Shown: in pieces, positions 26,494 to 35,400 of the stretch | Position numbering within the stretch: the stretch's first letter is position 1 | How the letters are laid out: each line of letters opens with the position of its first letter | NCBI RefSeq assembly: GCF_015207755.1 | Contig: NZ_JADEWH010000003.1 | Coordinates: 248,001 to 312,000 of the forward strand | Length of the DNA stretch: 64,000 bases | Direction of reading: 5' to 3' | From: Nodularia sp. LEGE 06071 | GTDB taxonomy: Bacteria > Cyanobacteriota > Cyanobacteriia > Cyanobacteriales > Nostocaceae | Made by a program: the position numbers and the translations under genes | Notes under the pieces: generated by a model | What the model was told of the DNA's origin: nothing | Databases searched by the model: none | Seen by the model: only the letters and a program-made list of their open reading frames with translations

Positions 26494-27333
26494 GTGAAAA
26501 TCCAGGAGACTAAAGACACATTCAGTGATGGGCAAACATCTGAGATAGCCACAGAAATTACAGAACTTCCCTGTGGTTGGCAGTCAGAAGCTTTTTATAA
26601 GCTACCAAGACATCAAGCGATCGCAGTTTACCAATCCCTGAATAGCAGCGTGCAACAGCACCTAAGAGAAGATTTTCAAAAAAAAGTTGATTTAGATTTT
26701 CTCGACAAATTATCGCCAGACGAGCGCATACAACTATTTGAGTTACTGTATACACCCAAGGCTGGACAGGATGCACCGCCAGCGGAGAATGAGGATGTAG
26801 ATCATAGTCCCCTAGCAATTGTGAAACGGCGGTTAGGTTGGCTATTTATTCTCCTGCTTGCTAGTACAGCCACTACATCTGTGATCAAAAGTCAAGAGTA
26901 TATCTTACAACAAGTAGTGGTACTTGCTAGCTTTATTCCCTTGCTGATTGCTTACGGCGGAAACGTCAGTACACAAACAGCCACAGTTGTCGTCCGGGCG
27001 CTGAATACCCAGAAGACTCAGTTAAAAAGTTTGATTCAACAAGTTCTTTACCGAGAGATGATTTCTGGTATTATCCTGGGAGCAATTCTCGGAGTAATGG
27101 TGACAGGTGAAGCAATGCTGTTGCAAGATAATCCTATTGTGGCGCTTGTGATTGGCGTGAGCTTGTTTACCATTTCCGTCTTAGCTAGTTTCTGTGGTGC
27201 GATGCTACCATTTTTCTTCCAGGTTCTCGGATTTGATCCGGCTTTAATGTCGGCTCCTTTAGGCGCTACCCTTGTAGATGTGGCAGGAATCCTGATCTAC
27301 CTGCAAATAGCGCGGTTGTTTTTACATATTTAA
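26494..27333 (+). CDS. MgtE-type magnesium/divalent cation transporter without CBS domains
   Basis: 279 residues, starting at a GTG. The first ~105 residues are a shortened helical N domain (LDFLDKLSPDERIQLFELLY); the rest is the five-helix MgtE membrane domain with LIAYGGNVSTQTATVVVRAL and the final DPALMSAPLGATLVDVAGIL, which carries the conserved acidic residue of the pore. Standard MgtE is ~450 residues and senses Mg2+ through two CBS domains; these are absent, so gating must differ. Confidence 0.88.
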   Translation: MKIQETKDTFSDGQTSEIATEITELPCGWQSEAFYKLPRHQAIAVYQSLNSSVQQHLREDFQKKVDLDFLDKLSPDERIQLFELLYTPKAGQDAPPAENEDVDHSPLAIVKRRLGWLFILLLASTATTSVIKSQEYILQQVVVLASFIPLLIAYGGNVSTQTATVVVRALNTQKTQLKSLIQQVLYREMISGIILGAILGVMVTGEAMLLQDNPIVALVIGVSLFTISVLASFCGAMLPFFFQVLGFDPALMSAPLGATLVDVAGILIYLQIARLFLHI

Positions 27334-27381
27334 AGTCTCCCTTCTCCTTGCTTTCCCATAGCGTCTTTCAAAGGGAGAAGG

Positions 27382-27540
27382 CTACGGTGTACACACAAGT
27401 CCTACCTGTCTTCATTTGTGCCTATCTTGCCCCCTAAATCCCCCAAGTTTGGGGGACTTTGAAAATTCTTGTCCCCCCATAATTGGCAGGGCTGTTCGGT
27501 GAGGGTTTGGCTAAATTCGATACTTGTGTGTACACGATAG
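27382..27540. mobile_element. MITE-like element, copy 3
   Basis: 159 bp with ends CTACGGTGTACACACAAGT and ACTTGTGTGTACACGATAG, flanked by a perfect AAAGGGAGAAGG at 27370-27381 and 27541-27552. The left interior is close to copy 5; the right part differs. Confidence 0.9.
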
Positions 27541-27598
27541 AAAGGGAGAAGGAGAGGGGTTGGGGGTGAGGTTCTATATTTTATTAAATCCACATTCC
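27541..27598. repeat. Host palindromic repeat split by MITE copy 3
   Basis: GGAGAGGGGTTGGGGGTGAG followed by GTTCTATATTTTATTAAATC is nearly the reverse complement of 8467-8512. Both copies have the MITE-like element inserted at the tip of the palindrome. Confidence 0.75.
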
Positions 27599-27923
27599 TT
27601 CATGAGCTAATTTCTCGAAGATTCGGCTCAATTTTGAGTTGAAGTATCGCTTTTTGTGAAGCGGTATCTTTTTTAATGAGCCATTATGGCAACCGCCAAG
27701 GAGGTTAAGACATAAACGGATAAGTAAGTCGGCGTAAATAAAGTTAACTGGCTAGGGTCGTCATTAGTCATTGGGAAGTTACCGTCTTCTCCCCCCTGCT
27801 CCCTGCTCCCTGCTCCCCTGCTTCTTCCCCCACTCCCCAGCCATTAATTTTGCCGTTGGGTAATAATTTGAGAGGAGCAAATTTTTAATAACATTAATTT
27901 TACATCAATCAAAAGTTACACCT
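27599..27923. other. Intergenic region with a CTCCCTG tandem repeat
   Basis: Upstream region of the ethylene-receptor-like kinase. It holds CTCCCTG units at about 27789-27822, continuing into CTTCTTCCCCCACTCCCC, and no gene. The kinase promoter presumably lies between 27839 and 27923. Confidence 0.6.
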
Positions 27924-30053
27924 ATGTCAGAAATATGGACTAATTTATTTACATCCGGGCCGTTTATACCGCACGGACACTGTTATTTATGGAAAACAGA
28001 TTTAGTCTGGTTACACTTAGGATCTGATTTAGTCACTGCAATAGCTTATTACTCTATTCCAGCTACACTGTTCTGCTTTGTCCGCAAACGGCAGGATTTA
28101 CCCTTTCATTGGATTTTTCTGCTATTTAGTGGATTTATCTTGGCTTGCGGTACAACTCACTTCATGGAGATTTGGACACTTTGGCATCCCACTTATTGGC
28201 TGTCGGGGTTAATTAAAGCAATAACTGCAATCCTATCTTTAATTACAGCTGTAAAGCTTGTACCCTTAGTTCCTCAAGCTCTGGCACTCAAAAGTCCGGC
28301 TCAATTAGAACAAGCAAATCAAGAACTGCAAACACAAATAGTTGAGCGATTACAGGTAGAGGCAGAACTCAGAAAATACCAAAATCATCTAGAGGAGTTG
28401 GTGGCTGTTCGTACTGATGAGATTACCAAGTCCAACGAGCAATTAAAGCTGGAAATTGCTGAACGCCAGCGAATTCTATTAGTTCTCAGACAAAGTGAAG
28501 AGCGCTACCGTTATTTAGCTGAGTCAATTCCCCAACTCGTATGGACTGCTGATGCCGACGGCAACAGTGATTATTTCAACAGTAATTGGTGTGAATACAC
28601 GGGGCTAACAGTGGAACAGTCTGTGGGTTATGGTTGGTTAACAGTATTACATCCAGATGATGTAGAAAGAGCAGGTCAAGTGTGGTCAAATGCCTTTTCT
28701 AATGGGATTTTGTATGAAACCGAATACCGCTTCCAACGAGCTACTGATGGTTGCTATCGCTGGCACTTAGGGCGAGGCTTACCACTTAAAGATCAGGAAG
28801 GTAATGTAGTTAAGTGGTTTGGAACTTGTACAGATATCGACGAACAAAAGCAAATATTAGAAGAACGGGCGCACCTGTTGGAATTAGAACAAATTGCACG
28901 AGCTAAAGCTGAAACAGCCAATCGAATTAAAGATGAATTTCTGGCGGTACTTTCTCATGAGTTACGCACGCCACTAAATGCCATTCTGGGGTGGTCTAAG
29001 TTATTACAAACTCGGAGTTTTGATCAAGCTCAGAGATCACAAGCACTAGCCACAATTGAGCGTAATGCCAAATTACAGGTTCAACTCATTGAGGATTTGT
29101 TGGATACTTCCAGAATTTTACAAGGCAAATTGACGCTGGAGATTACGAATGTTAATTTAGCATCGACAATATTGTCTGCATTAGACACCATGCGGTTAGC
29201 ATTAGAAACTAAATCGATTCAGGTGAATACAATCCTTGAACCGAATCTAGGAATAATTTTGGGTGATTCTACTCGCTTGCAACAAGTGGTTTGGAATCTG
29301 CTTGCTAATGCGATTAAATTTACACCCAATCAGGGAAAAATAGCAATAGAACTCAGGCAGGCTGATGGTTTTGCTGAAATTATAGTTAGTGATACAGGAA
29401 AGGGAATTAATCCTGAGTTTTTGCCCTATGCTTTTAATTATTTCCAACAGGCAGATAGCAGTTCTGTGCGAAAATTTGGTGGATTAGGGCTGGGATTGGC
29501 AATTGTGCGGCATATTGTGGAGATGCATGGCGGAATTGTCAAGGCAGAGAGTCCTGGTGAGGACCAAGGGGCAACTTTTAGCGTCAGTTTACCGCTTCAC
29601 CAAGATGAAAGCCTAAGTATGGCAGAGCCAGCAAATCTCCCCACAGACTTAGGACTTAACTCTTTAGTTCTGGCTGGGATAAAAGTTTTAATTGTTGAGG
29701 ATGATGCTGATTCGCGAGAATTTGTGGTTTTCGTATTAGAGCAAGAGGGGGCTGAGGCGATCGCCGTATCTTCGGCTTTTGAAGCTTTGCAAGTCTTAAC
29801 CCCAAGCCAGCCGGATGTTTTAGTCAGTGATATTAGTATGCCCGAAATGGATGGCTATATGCTCATCAGTCAAGTGAGAACTTTGACCCCAGAAGCAGGT
29901 GGAAAAATTCCGGCGATCGCCTTAACGGCCCATGCTAGAGATGATGATCAGCAACAAGCACTAGCAGCAGGGTATCAAATGCACTTATCCAAGCCTGTGA
30001 ACACAGAAAAATTAATTGCAGCGATTGTGAAACTTGTGGTAACAGGAGTATAA
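27924..30053 (+). CDS. Hybrid histidine kinase with ethylene-receptor-like N-terminal domain
   Basis: 709 residues. Residues ~25-115 form three membrane helices matching plant ETR1: SDLVTAIAYYSIP (Asp35) and ILACGTTHFMEIW, with the Cys75/His79 pair that binds the copper cofactor in ethylene receptors. A coiled coil follows (~120-195), a PAS domain (SEERYRYLAESIPQLVWTAD, to about 310), HisKA with the phospho-His in LAVLSHELRTPLNAILGW, HATPase (NLLANAIKFTP, GLGLGLAIVRHIVEMHGG) and a C-terminal receiver (VLIVEDDADSREF, SDISMPEMDG, ALTAHA). It probably senses ethylene or another copper ligand at the membrane and signals by phosphorelay. No dedicated response regulator is adjacent. Confidence 0.9.
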   Translation: MSEIWTNLFTSGPFIPHGHCYLWKTDLVWLHLGSDLVTAIAYYSIPATLFCFVRKRQDLPFHWIFLLFSGFILACGTTHFMEIWTLWHPTYWLSGLIKAITAILSLITAVKLVPLVPQALALKSPAQLEQANQELQTQIVERLQVEAELRKYQNHLEELVAVRTDEITKSNEQLKLEIAERQRILLVLRQSEERYRYLAESIPQLVWTADADGNSDYFNSNWCEYTGLTVEQSVGYGWLTVLHPDDVERAGQVWSNAFSNGILYETEYRFQRATDGCYRWHLGRGLPLKDQEGNVVKWFGTCTDIDEQKQILEERAHLLELEQIARAKAETANRIKDEFLAVLSHELRTPLNAILGWSKLLQTRSFDQAQRSQALATIERNAKLQVQLIEDLLDTSRILQGKLTLEITNVNLASTILSALDTMRLALETKSIQVNTILEPNLGIILGDSTRLQQVVWNLLANAIKFTPNQGKIAIELRQADGFAEIIVSDTGKGINPEFLPYAFNYFQQADSSSVRKFGGLGLGLAIVRHIVEMHGGIVKAESPGEDQGATFSVSLPLHQDESLSMAEPANLPTDLGLNSLVLAGIKVLIVEDDADSREFVVFVLEQEGAEAIAVSSAFEALQVLTPSQPDVLVSDISMPEMDGYMLISQVRTLTPEAGGKIPAIALTAHARDDDQQQALAAGYQMHLSKPVNTEKLIAAIVKLVVTGV

Positions 30054-30164
30054 TGTGATGTTTATCTCTTGACTGGATTTACAGCACATTGGGAATATTT
30101 CTCAGATAGGCTGTCACCCTAGTTAATTTCAGGACACAGCCACAGGATGATCAGGAGTAATTGA

Positions 30165-30500
30165 GTGCAAAGACTACTAATATTGTTATTATTGACCATA
30201 TTCCTATTAATAAATCATCATACTTCGCCCGCCATCGCAGCAGAGATAAATCATGGTGCAGAAGTGTTTAGCGTTCATTGTGCAGGTTGTCATATCAACG
30301 GTGGTAACATTATCCGCCGGGGTAAAAACTTGAAAAAACCAGCCCTAGAAAAATATGGAATGAACACTATAGAAGCAGTTACATCTATAGTCACCAATGG
30401 TAAAAATAATATGTCAGCCTATGCAGACCGCCTAACTGCACAGCAAATACAAGAAGTTGCAGCTTATGTCCTCGAACAAGCCGAAACAGGTTGGCGTTAG
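30165..30500 (+). CDS. Cytochrome c6-like protein, divergent second copy
   Basis: 111 residues, starting at a GTG with TCAGGAG eight bases upstream. Signal peptide ending in AIAA, heme motif CAGCH, and an axial Met in NGKNNMSAYADRL where classic c6 has NAMPAF. The C-terminal helix [12 protein letters not shown] matches petJ at 22991. The changes around the Met suggest a different redox potential or partner, as in the c6B/c6C-type paralogs of cyanobacteria. It follows the ethylene-receptor-like kinase by 111 bases, but co-transcription is not shown. Confidence 0.85.
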   Translation: MQRLLILLLLTIFLLINHHTSPAIAAEINHGAEVFSVHCAGCHINGGNIIRRGKNLKKPALEKYGMNTIEAVTSIVTNGKNNMSAYADRLTAQQIQEVAAYVLEQAETGWR

Positions 30501-30548
30501 TTACAACGCTTTGCCAGTAAATGAAGGACACATTTTAAGATGATAAAT

Positions 30549-30615
30549 CTTGTGGGGGAGGGCAAAGATACCCGCCCTGCGTACCTACTCAAATGAAACG
30601 TGTTGTCATTAAAAA
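30549..30615. repeat. Dispersed repeat, CTTGTGGG/CCCGCCC family
   Basis: ATAAATCTTGTGGGGGAGGG, CAAAGATACCCGCCC, then ACTCAAATGAAACGTGTTGT. Closely related to 60320-60382, and its core to the reverse complement of 17591-17620. Confidence 0.65.
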
Positions 30616-30651
30616 TTACATATTATAAATAAAACAGGAATAGTTTATCCT

Positions 30652-31110
30652 ATGCAATCGACCACTACCCCCCAAACCACCCTGATAGCCGGAAATCTGC
30701 GTAGTGTGCATCATATTGCTCTCAACGTCCAGGATATGCAAGCTTCACGCCACTTTTACGGTACTATTCTAGGTTTGCATGAACTTAGAGGGGATGAAGT
30801 ACCAGCCACCTTGATAGAACTTGTGGCTATAGGGAAAGTCGCCAATTTTGTCACCCCCGATGGCACAATTTTAGATTTATTTTGGGAACCGGAATTATCA
30901 CCACCAGATCCCAATCCAGAACGGACATTTACCAGAGCATATCATCTAGCCTTTGATATCGATCCGCGATTATTTGAGTCAGCAGTCACAGTCCTCAGAG
31001 AAAATCAAATAGCGATCGCTCATGGCCCAGTGACTCGTCCTACAGGTAAAGGTATATACTTTTACGATCCCGATGGGTTTATGTTGGAAATTCGTTGCAA
31101 TCAAGAATAA
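30652..31110 (+). CDS. VOC (glyoxalase/dioxygenase fold) family protein
   Basis: 152 residues with two beta-alpha-beta-beta-beta modules: VHHIALNVQDMQASRHFYG carries the first metal-type His, YHLAFDIDPRLFESAV the second, and FYDPDGFMLEIRC the final Glu. Members include glyoxalase I and ring-cleaving dioxygenases; this one is best left as a lactoylglutathione lyase-like VOC protein with unknown substrate. A preceding dispersed repeat separates it from the cytochrome gene. Confidence 0.85.
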   Translation: MQSTTTPQTTLIAGNLRSVHHIALNVQDMQASRHFYGTILGLHELRGDEVPATLIELVAIGKVANFVTPDGTILDLFWEPELSPPDPNPERTFTRAYHLAFDIDPRLFESAVTVLRENQIAIAHGPVTRPTGKGIYFYDPDGFMLEIRCNQE

Positions 31111-31139
31111 CACCCAAATATAGTTTTTGACCAAGGAAC

Positions 31140-31320
31140 CACCGTGTACACACAAATGATCAAAATTACTCCCAATCCTTTTTTGTAGGGTAGCCAGTGC
31201 GTTGCTGAGGTTACCTCCGTTGTAGCAACTGGCGTTGTATTGTCGCGTAGCGCAACGCACCCTACTAGATTCAAGCCCATGTCTGTGAGATTTTCCGACT
31301 TGTGTGTATGTACACCGTAG
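31140..31320. mobile_element. MITE-like element, degraded copy 4
   Basis: About 181 bp with ends ACCGTGTACACACAA and TTGTGTGTATGTACACCGTA (four extra bases in the right end). The interior is unlike the other copies and contains GTAGGGTAGCCAGTGCGTTG and a matching GCGCAACGCACCCTAC arm. No clear target duplication remains. Confidence 0.7.
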
Positions 31321-31347
31321 CTGATCAAACAGAGGGACTTAGCTTGA

Positions 31348-31965
31348 TTAACGTTGATGGGGTATACGTAGATTTGTCGTTGTATTTGGTGGAGAACTGA
31401 GATTCAAGAAAGTGATCAGTTTGAGAGTCCGACGTTGAATTTTCCAACGCCCATTGACTTTGACAACTTCATCCTCATAAGTACCATTAGCTACATCAAT
31501 GCTGGTGTCCGAACGTTTGTGAGTTGCATGGAGGTAAGAAGACATATTTCCTTGGTTCCCTTGAACGGAGATATTTATCGTACCAATCAGGTGTTGAGTA
31601 GCCTGATAGCCATTATTTTGGAATACTGAAGCAACGAAATCTGCCCATGCATCTGTTCCTATCAGGGTTTCAGTAGCGCCATCAGGAAAAACCGCTGTGA
31701 TAACTGCACCCTGAGTAAAACAATCTCGATAAATATTCTTTCCTTCAAAAACGTTTCCGCTACCAATAGCATCAGTTCCCAGGGCGTAACAGGTGGTTAA
31801 TTTTTGCAGTTCCAATTGCGCGTTAGGTTGACTTGCATTTGCTGGCTCAAACCTACCCCCAATCAGCAACACAAAAGTAATTGCTAGGGCGATTAAGGTG
31901 ACACGATGCCACAAAATTGAGATCAACTGGGGAAATATGCGGCTGTTTGCTTTTTTTGTTTTCAT
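31348..31965 (-). CDS. SnoaL/NTF2-like protein with signal peptide
   Basis: 205 residues. A basic start and hydrophobic helix (VTLIALAITFVLLIGGRF) ending in ANAS mark export. The rest fits a SnoaL-like cone-shaped fold: CYALGTDAIGSGN, YRDCFTQGAVITAVFPDG, TQHLIGTINISVQG, ATHKRSD and GRWKIQRRTLKLI. Such domains bind small ligands or catalyse isomerisation; the ligand is unknown. It is transcribed toward MITE copy 4. Confidence 0.75.
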   Translation of the reverse strand: MKTKKANSRIFPQLISILWHRVTLIALAITFVLLIGGRFEPANASQPNAQLELQKLTTCYALGTDAIGSGNVFEGKNIYRDCFTQGAVITAVFPDGATETLIGTDAWADFVASVFQNNGYQATQHLIGTINISVQGNQGNMSSYLHATHKRSDTSIDVANGTYEDEVVKVNGRWKIQRRTLKLITFLNLSSPPNTTTNLRIPHQR

Positions 31966-32463
31966 AAAATAAATTGCTGATTTTTACTGTGTTTGCAACT
32001 TGCACTTTGACTTGAACTAAAACAAATAAAGTTTTAGCTCATAAAAATGGGTTAATCTTACTTGACTTCAATACAGGATTTTACTTTTCCAGAAAATAAT
32101 ATAACGAGTACAAGACTGATATACTGAATTATTTATAACAACCATAGAGCTAATGTGTAACCGTTAAATACACCCAAATTATCATCAAAGTTGAATTTTT
32201 CTCGCCCACTCATTTATCGGATTGCTACAGCACCTTGCAAGTAAATCAAATATACGTCTCAAATTTGATAAATCTTCTGGGGAAGGCAAAGATTTCCCCC
32301 AGTAACTCACTCATACCAATTATTTGTGAGGCTGCATATTATTTTGACCCCCCTACACCACAAAAATCCGGTTCTCTACTCGCTTGCGGGGAGGGGTTAT
32401 TTCCATGCATCTTTATATGAAATTGGTATCAGAGGAAATGTAGTGTATGCATAGAGAATAAAA
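31966..32463. other. Intergenic region with two repeat units
   Basis: No gene. At 32228-32310 there is a member of the ACAGCACCTTGCAAGTAAAT family. At 32313-32429 lies a 117 bp unit bounded by ATACCAATT and AATTGGTAT, a form common in small cyanobacterial mobile repeats, with CTCGCTTGCGGGGAGGGG inside. Confidence 0.6.
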
Positions 32464-35400
32464 CTATATAGGCATAGAAATAATAAATTCCGTGCCTTTT
32501 CCTAAAACTGACTCACAAATCAAACTACCACCGTGCTTTTCTTCTATAATTTTTTGACTGATAGATAATCCTAATCCTGTCCCTTGTCCCACGGATTTAG
32601 TAGTAAATAAATGCTCAAAAATACATGATTGAACTTCTTCTGTCATTCCTCTACCATTATCTTCGATTTGAATAATTACATTTTGCTGGTTTGGAGATAA
32701 TTTAGTCTTAATTTTGATGTATTGAGCAGGTTTAGCTTGGTTCTCTGCATAACTATAACCAGTAACTACTTCATCTAAAGCATCAATAGCATTTGCCAAT
32801 ATATTCATAAATACCTGATTTAATTGTCCTAAATAGCATTTGATTTTGGGAATATTTCCATAATTTTTAATAATGTGAATAGCCGGACGATGATGATTAG
32901 CTTTGAGGCGATGTTGTAAAATCAATAAAGTGCTATCAATGCCTTCATGGATATTAGCTGATAATTTAGATGTAGTATCAGCACGGGAAAAAGTACGAAG
33001 CGAAGTGCTAATGTTGCGGATGCGTTGTGTACTGATTTTCATACTATCAAGGATTTTGGGTAAATCTACTAGCAGATAGTCTATATCTATTTCTACCGCT
33101 TTTTTGGCAATTTCTATGCCAGGATTCGGAAATTTTTCTTGGTACATTTGTAGATAGCTGACTAAATCATTTACAGCATCTTTGGCTTGTTCGATACTAC
33201 CTGAAATAAAACCAACTGGGTTATTAATTTCGTGCGCTATTCCGGCAATTAAATTGCCCAAGGAAGACATTTTTTCACTTTGCATAAGTTGTATTTGTGC
33301 TGCTTGTAAATCTTTCAAAGATTGTTCTAATTGTCGAGATTTATCTTGTTCTCTAGCATACAAGCAGGCATTTTCTATAGCGATAGCCATTTGAGAAACT
33401 AAAACTTTTAAGACTTCTACTCTTTCTGGAATAAACGCTCCGGCTGTCAACTGGTTTTCTAAATAAATAATACCTGTAAGTTGGGATTTATAAATAATTG
33501 GTAAACAAAGAATTGATTTAGTTTGCCATTTTTGAATATAGCTATCAACATCAAAGGGTTCAGCAATCGTTGCGTCATTTAAAACAATGATTTTCTGCGT
33601 CCTCAAAACGTAATTGACGATAGAAAGAGGTAAGCTGTGGGATTTCTCAATAGGAATAGATTGTAAAACTATTACTTGCTCATCAACCGCATTTCCAGAA
33701 GCTTCTATATAAAGTTGATTATCTTTAATTAGCAATAATAAAGCTTTCTTGGCAGCAGCATTTTCTAGTAAAGTTTTAATTAACTTACTCAAGAGATTTT
33801 CTAAAACGATCTCATTAGTAATCGCTTGAGAAAACTTGATAAATGTATCAAAATCTAGAACATCGCTCAAACCAGTATTGGTATTAGTTTTAGTAGCAAT
33901 GTGGGTCATATCTGATGTTAAAGTAGGAGTGGCGGTATTGCTGGCTTGTTCTACTAGGAAAGCATACTTTGATTCTAAGTCTTTAACTTTAGCGATCGCA
34001 CCCCAACGAATATATGTATAATACGCTTTAGTAATATACGTTTGATGAATTAATTCTTTGTCTAGAGCTTGATAAAATACTCCAGCTAACTCATAAGCCA
34101 AGGCTTCTTCTTGGAGATAACCATTTTCGTTTGCTTGAGCAATAGCATTTTCATAGTATTCCATTGCTGCCAGGGTTTCACCTAAAACTCGATATCTTTC
34201 TGCCTCCACAAGATAAAATTTGTGTAAGTGATTCATCGGGGCGTGAGTAGCCCAGAGTTTCATTTTTTGCTGATTAGCTGCTACTTTTTGCAAAATAGAC
34301 TCTCGCTCAGACTCTTCAGCAGTAGGATAAATAGCTAATTGGACTAAAGAATCATAGAAATAAAACACAGGTACAACAAATAGCCCTGTGACTCCACCTA
34401 ACGATTTTTCTGCCATGTCTGCATTTTTTCTAGCTTCACAATACTCTCCAAACATATAAGAGAGCATCAGCTTATTAATAAATAAATGATTAATTGTATA
34501 AAGGTCGTTATATTTCTGATGAATTGGCAGCAGACTTTCCTCATTGTATACATTACCTAATAAACAATAGACATTTTCTGGATAAGTTTTCAAATTGATC
34601 ACTGTTTGTAAATATATTTGATTCCACGTTAAAGCTACTTGTTGCTTAATTTTTTTGAGTGAATCACAATAAGCTACCAGTTCCTCTTCTAAACCCCAAA
34701 GTTCTTTACCTAGCCAAAATGAATGATAAGGATAAATATAACCACAATAGCCAGCGTATTCTAAATCTCCAGTTTCTAAACCGCAAACGTAGCCATTTTT
34801 AGATGTTAAAAATGTTTCTTTAATATGTTCTTTCCAATGAAGAATATGGGCGCTAATAACTGTGATAATTTTAGCTTTGAGTTCTGTAGCATTAAATTGT
34901 GATACCAGACTGAAAGCCAATTTGCCAAAATCATAGCCAGAATCAATTTCTCCTTGAACTCCACACAGAATTAATCCATAAAGACTGTAACCATAAGCAG
35001 ATACGGCTGTATTCCCATATTTTAAAGACAAATTGACCATTTCACAGGCAATAATGGGCATCATTGCTGGAGCAGTTTGAAAAGCCGCCGGCAGAACTCC
35101 CATTAAAATTTTCATGGCTGCTATCTTGTTCAGGTCAGTCATTAATGGTAAGTTAATTAAATCTGCGATCGCTTTCCCTTCTAAATTAGTTGCAATTTCA
35201 TCCATGCCTTGCTGAATATCAGAAGCTGTGGGCTGATGGGAAAAATTTATCCCTAACAATTGCAGAATTGATAGTGCAGTCTCGATAGCTTCTAGTTGTT
35301 GGCTCTGGACTGTGGAAGCTATCATCTTGACTTCATAGACTTTGACTTTATCTAATAAAGTTTTGCCTTGTTGCAGCACCACTTCAGCCCATTGCTGCAT

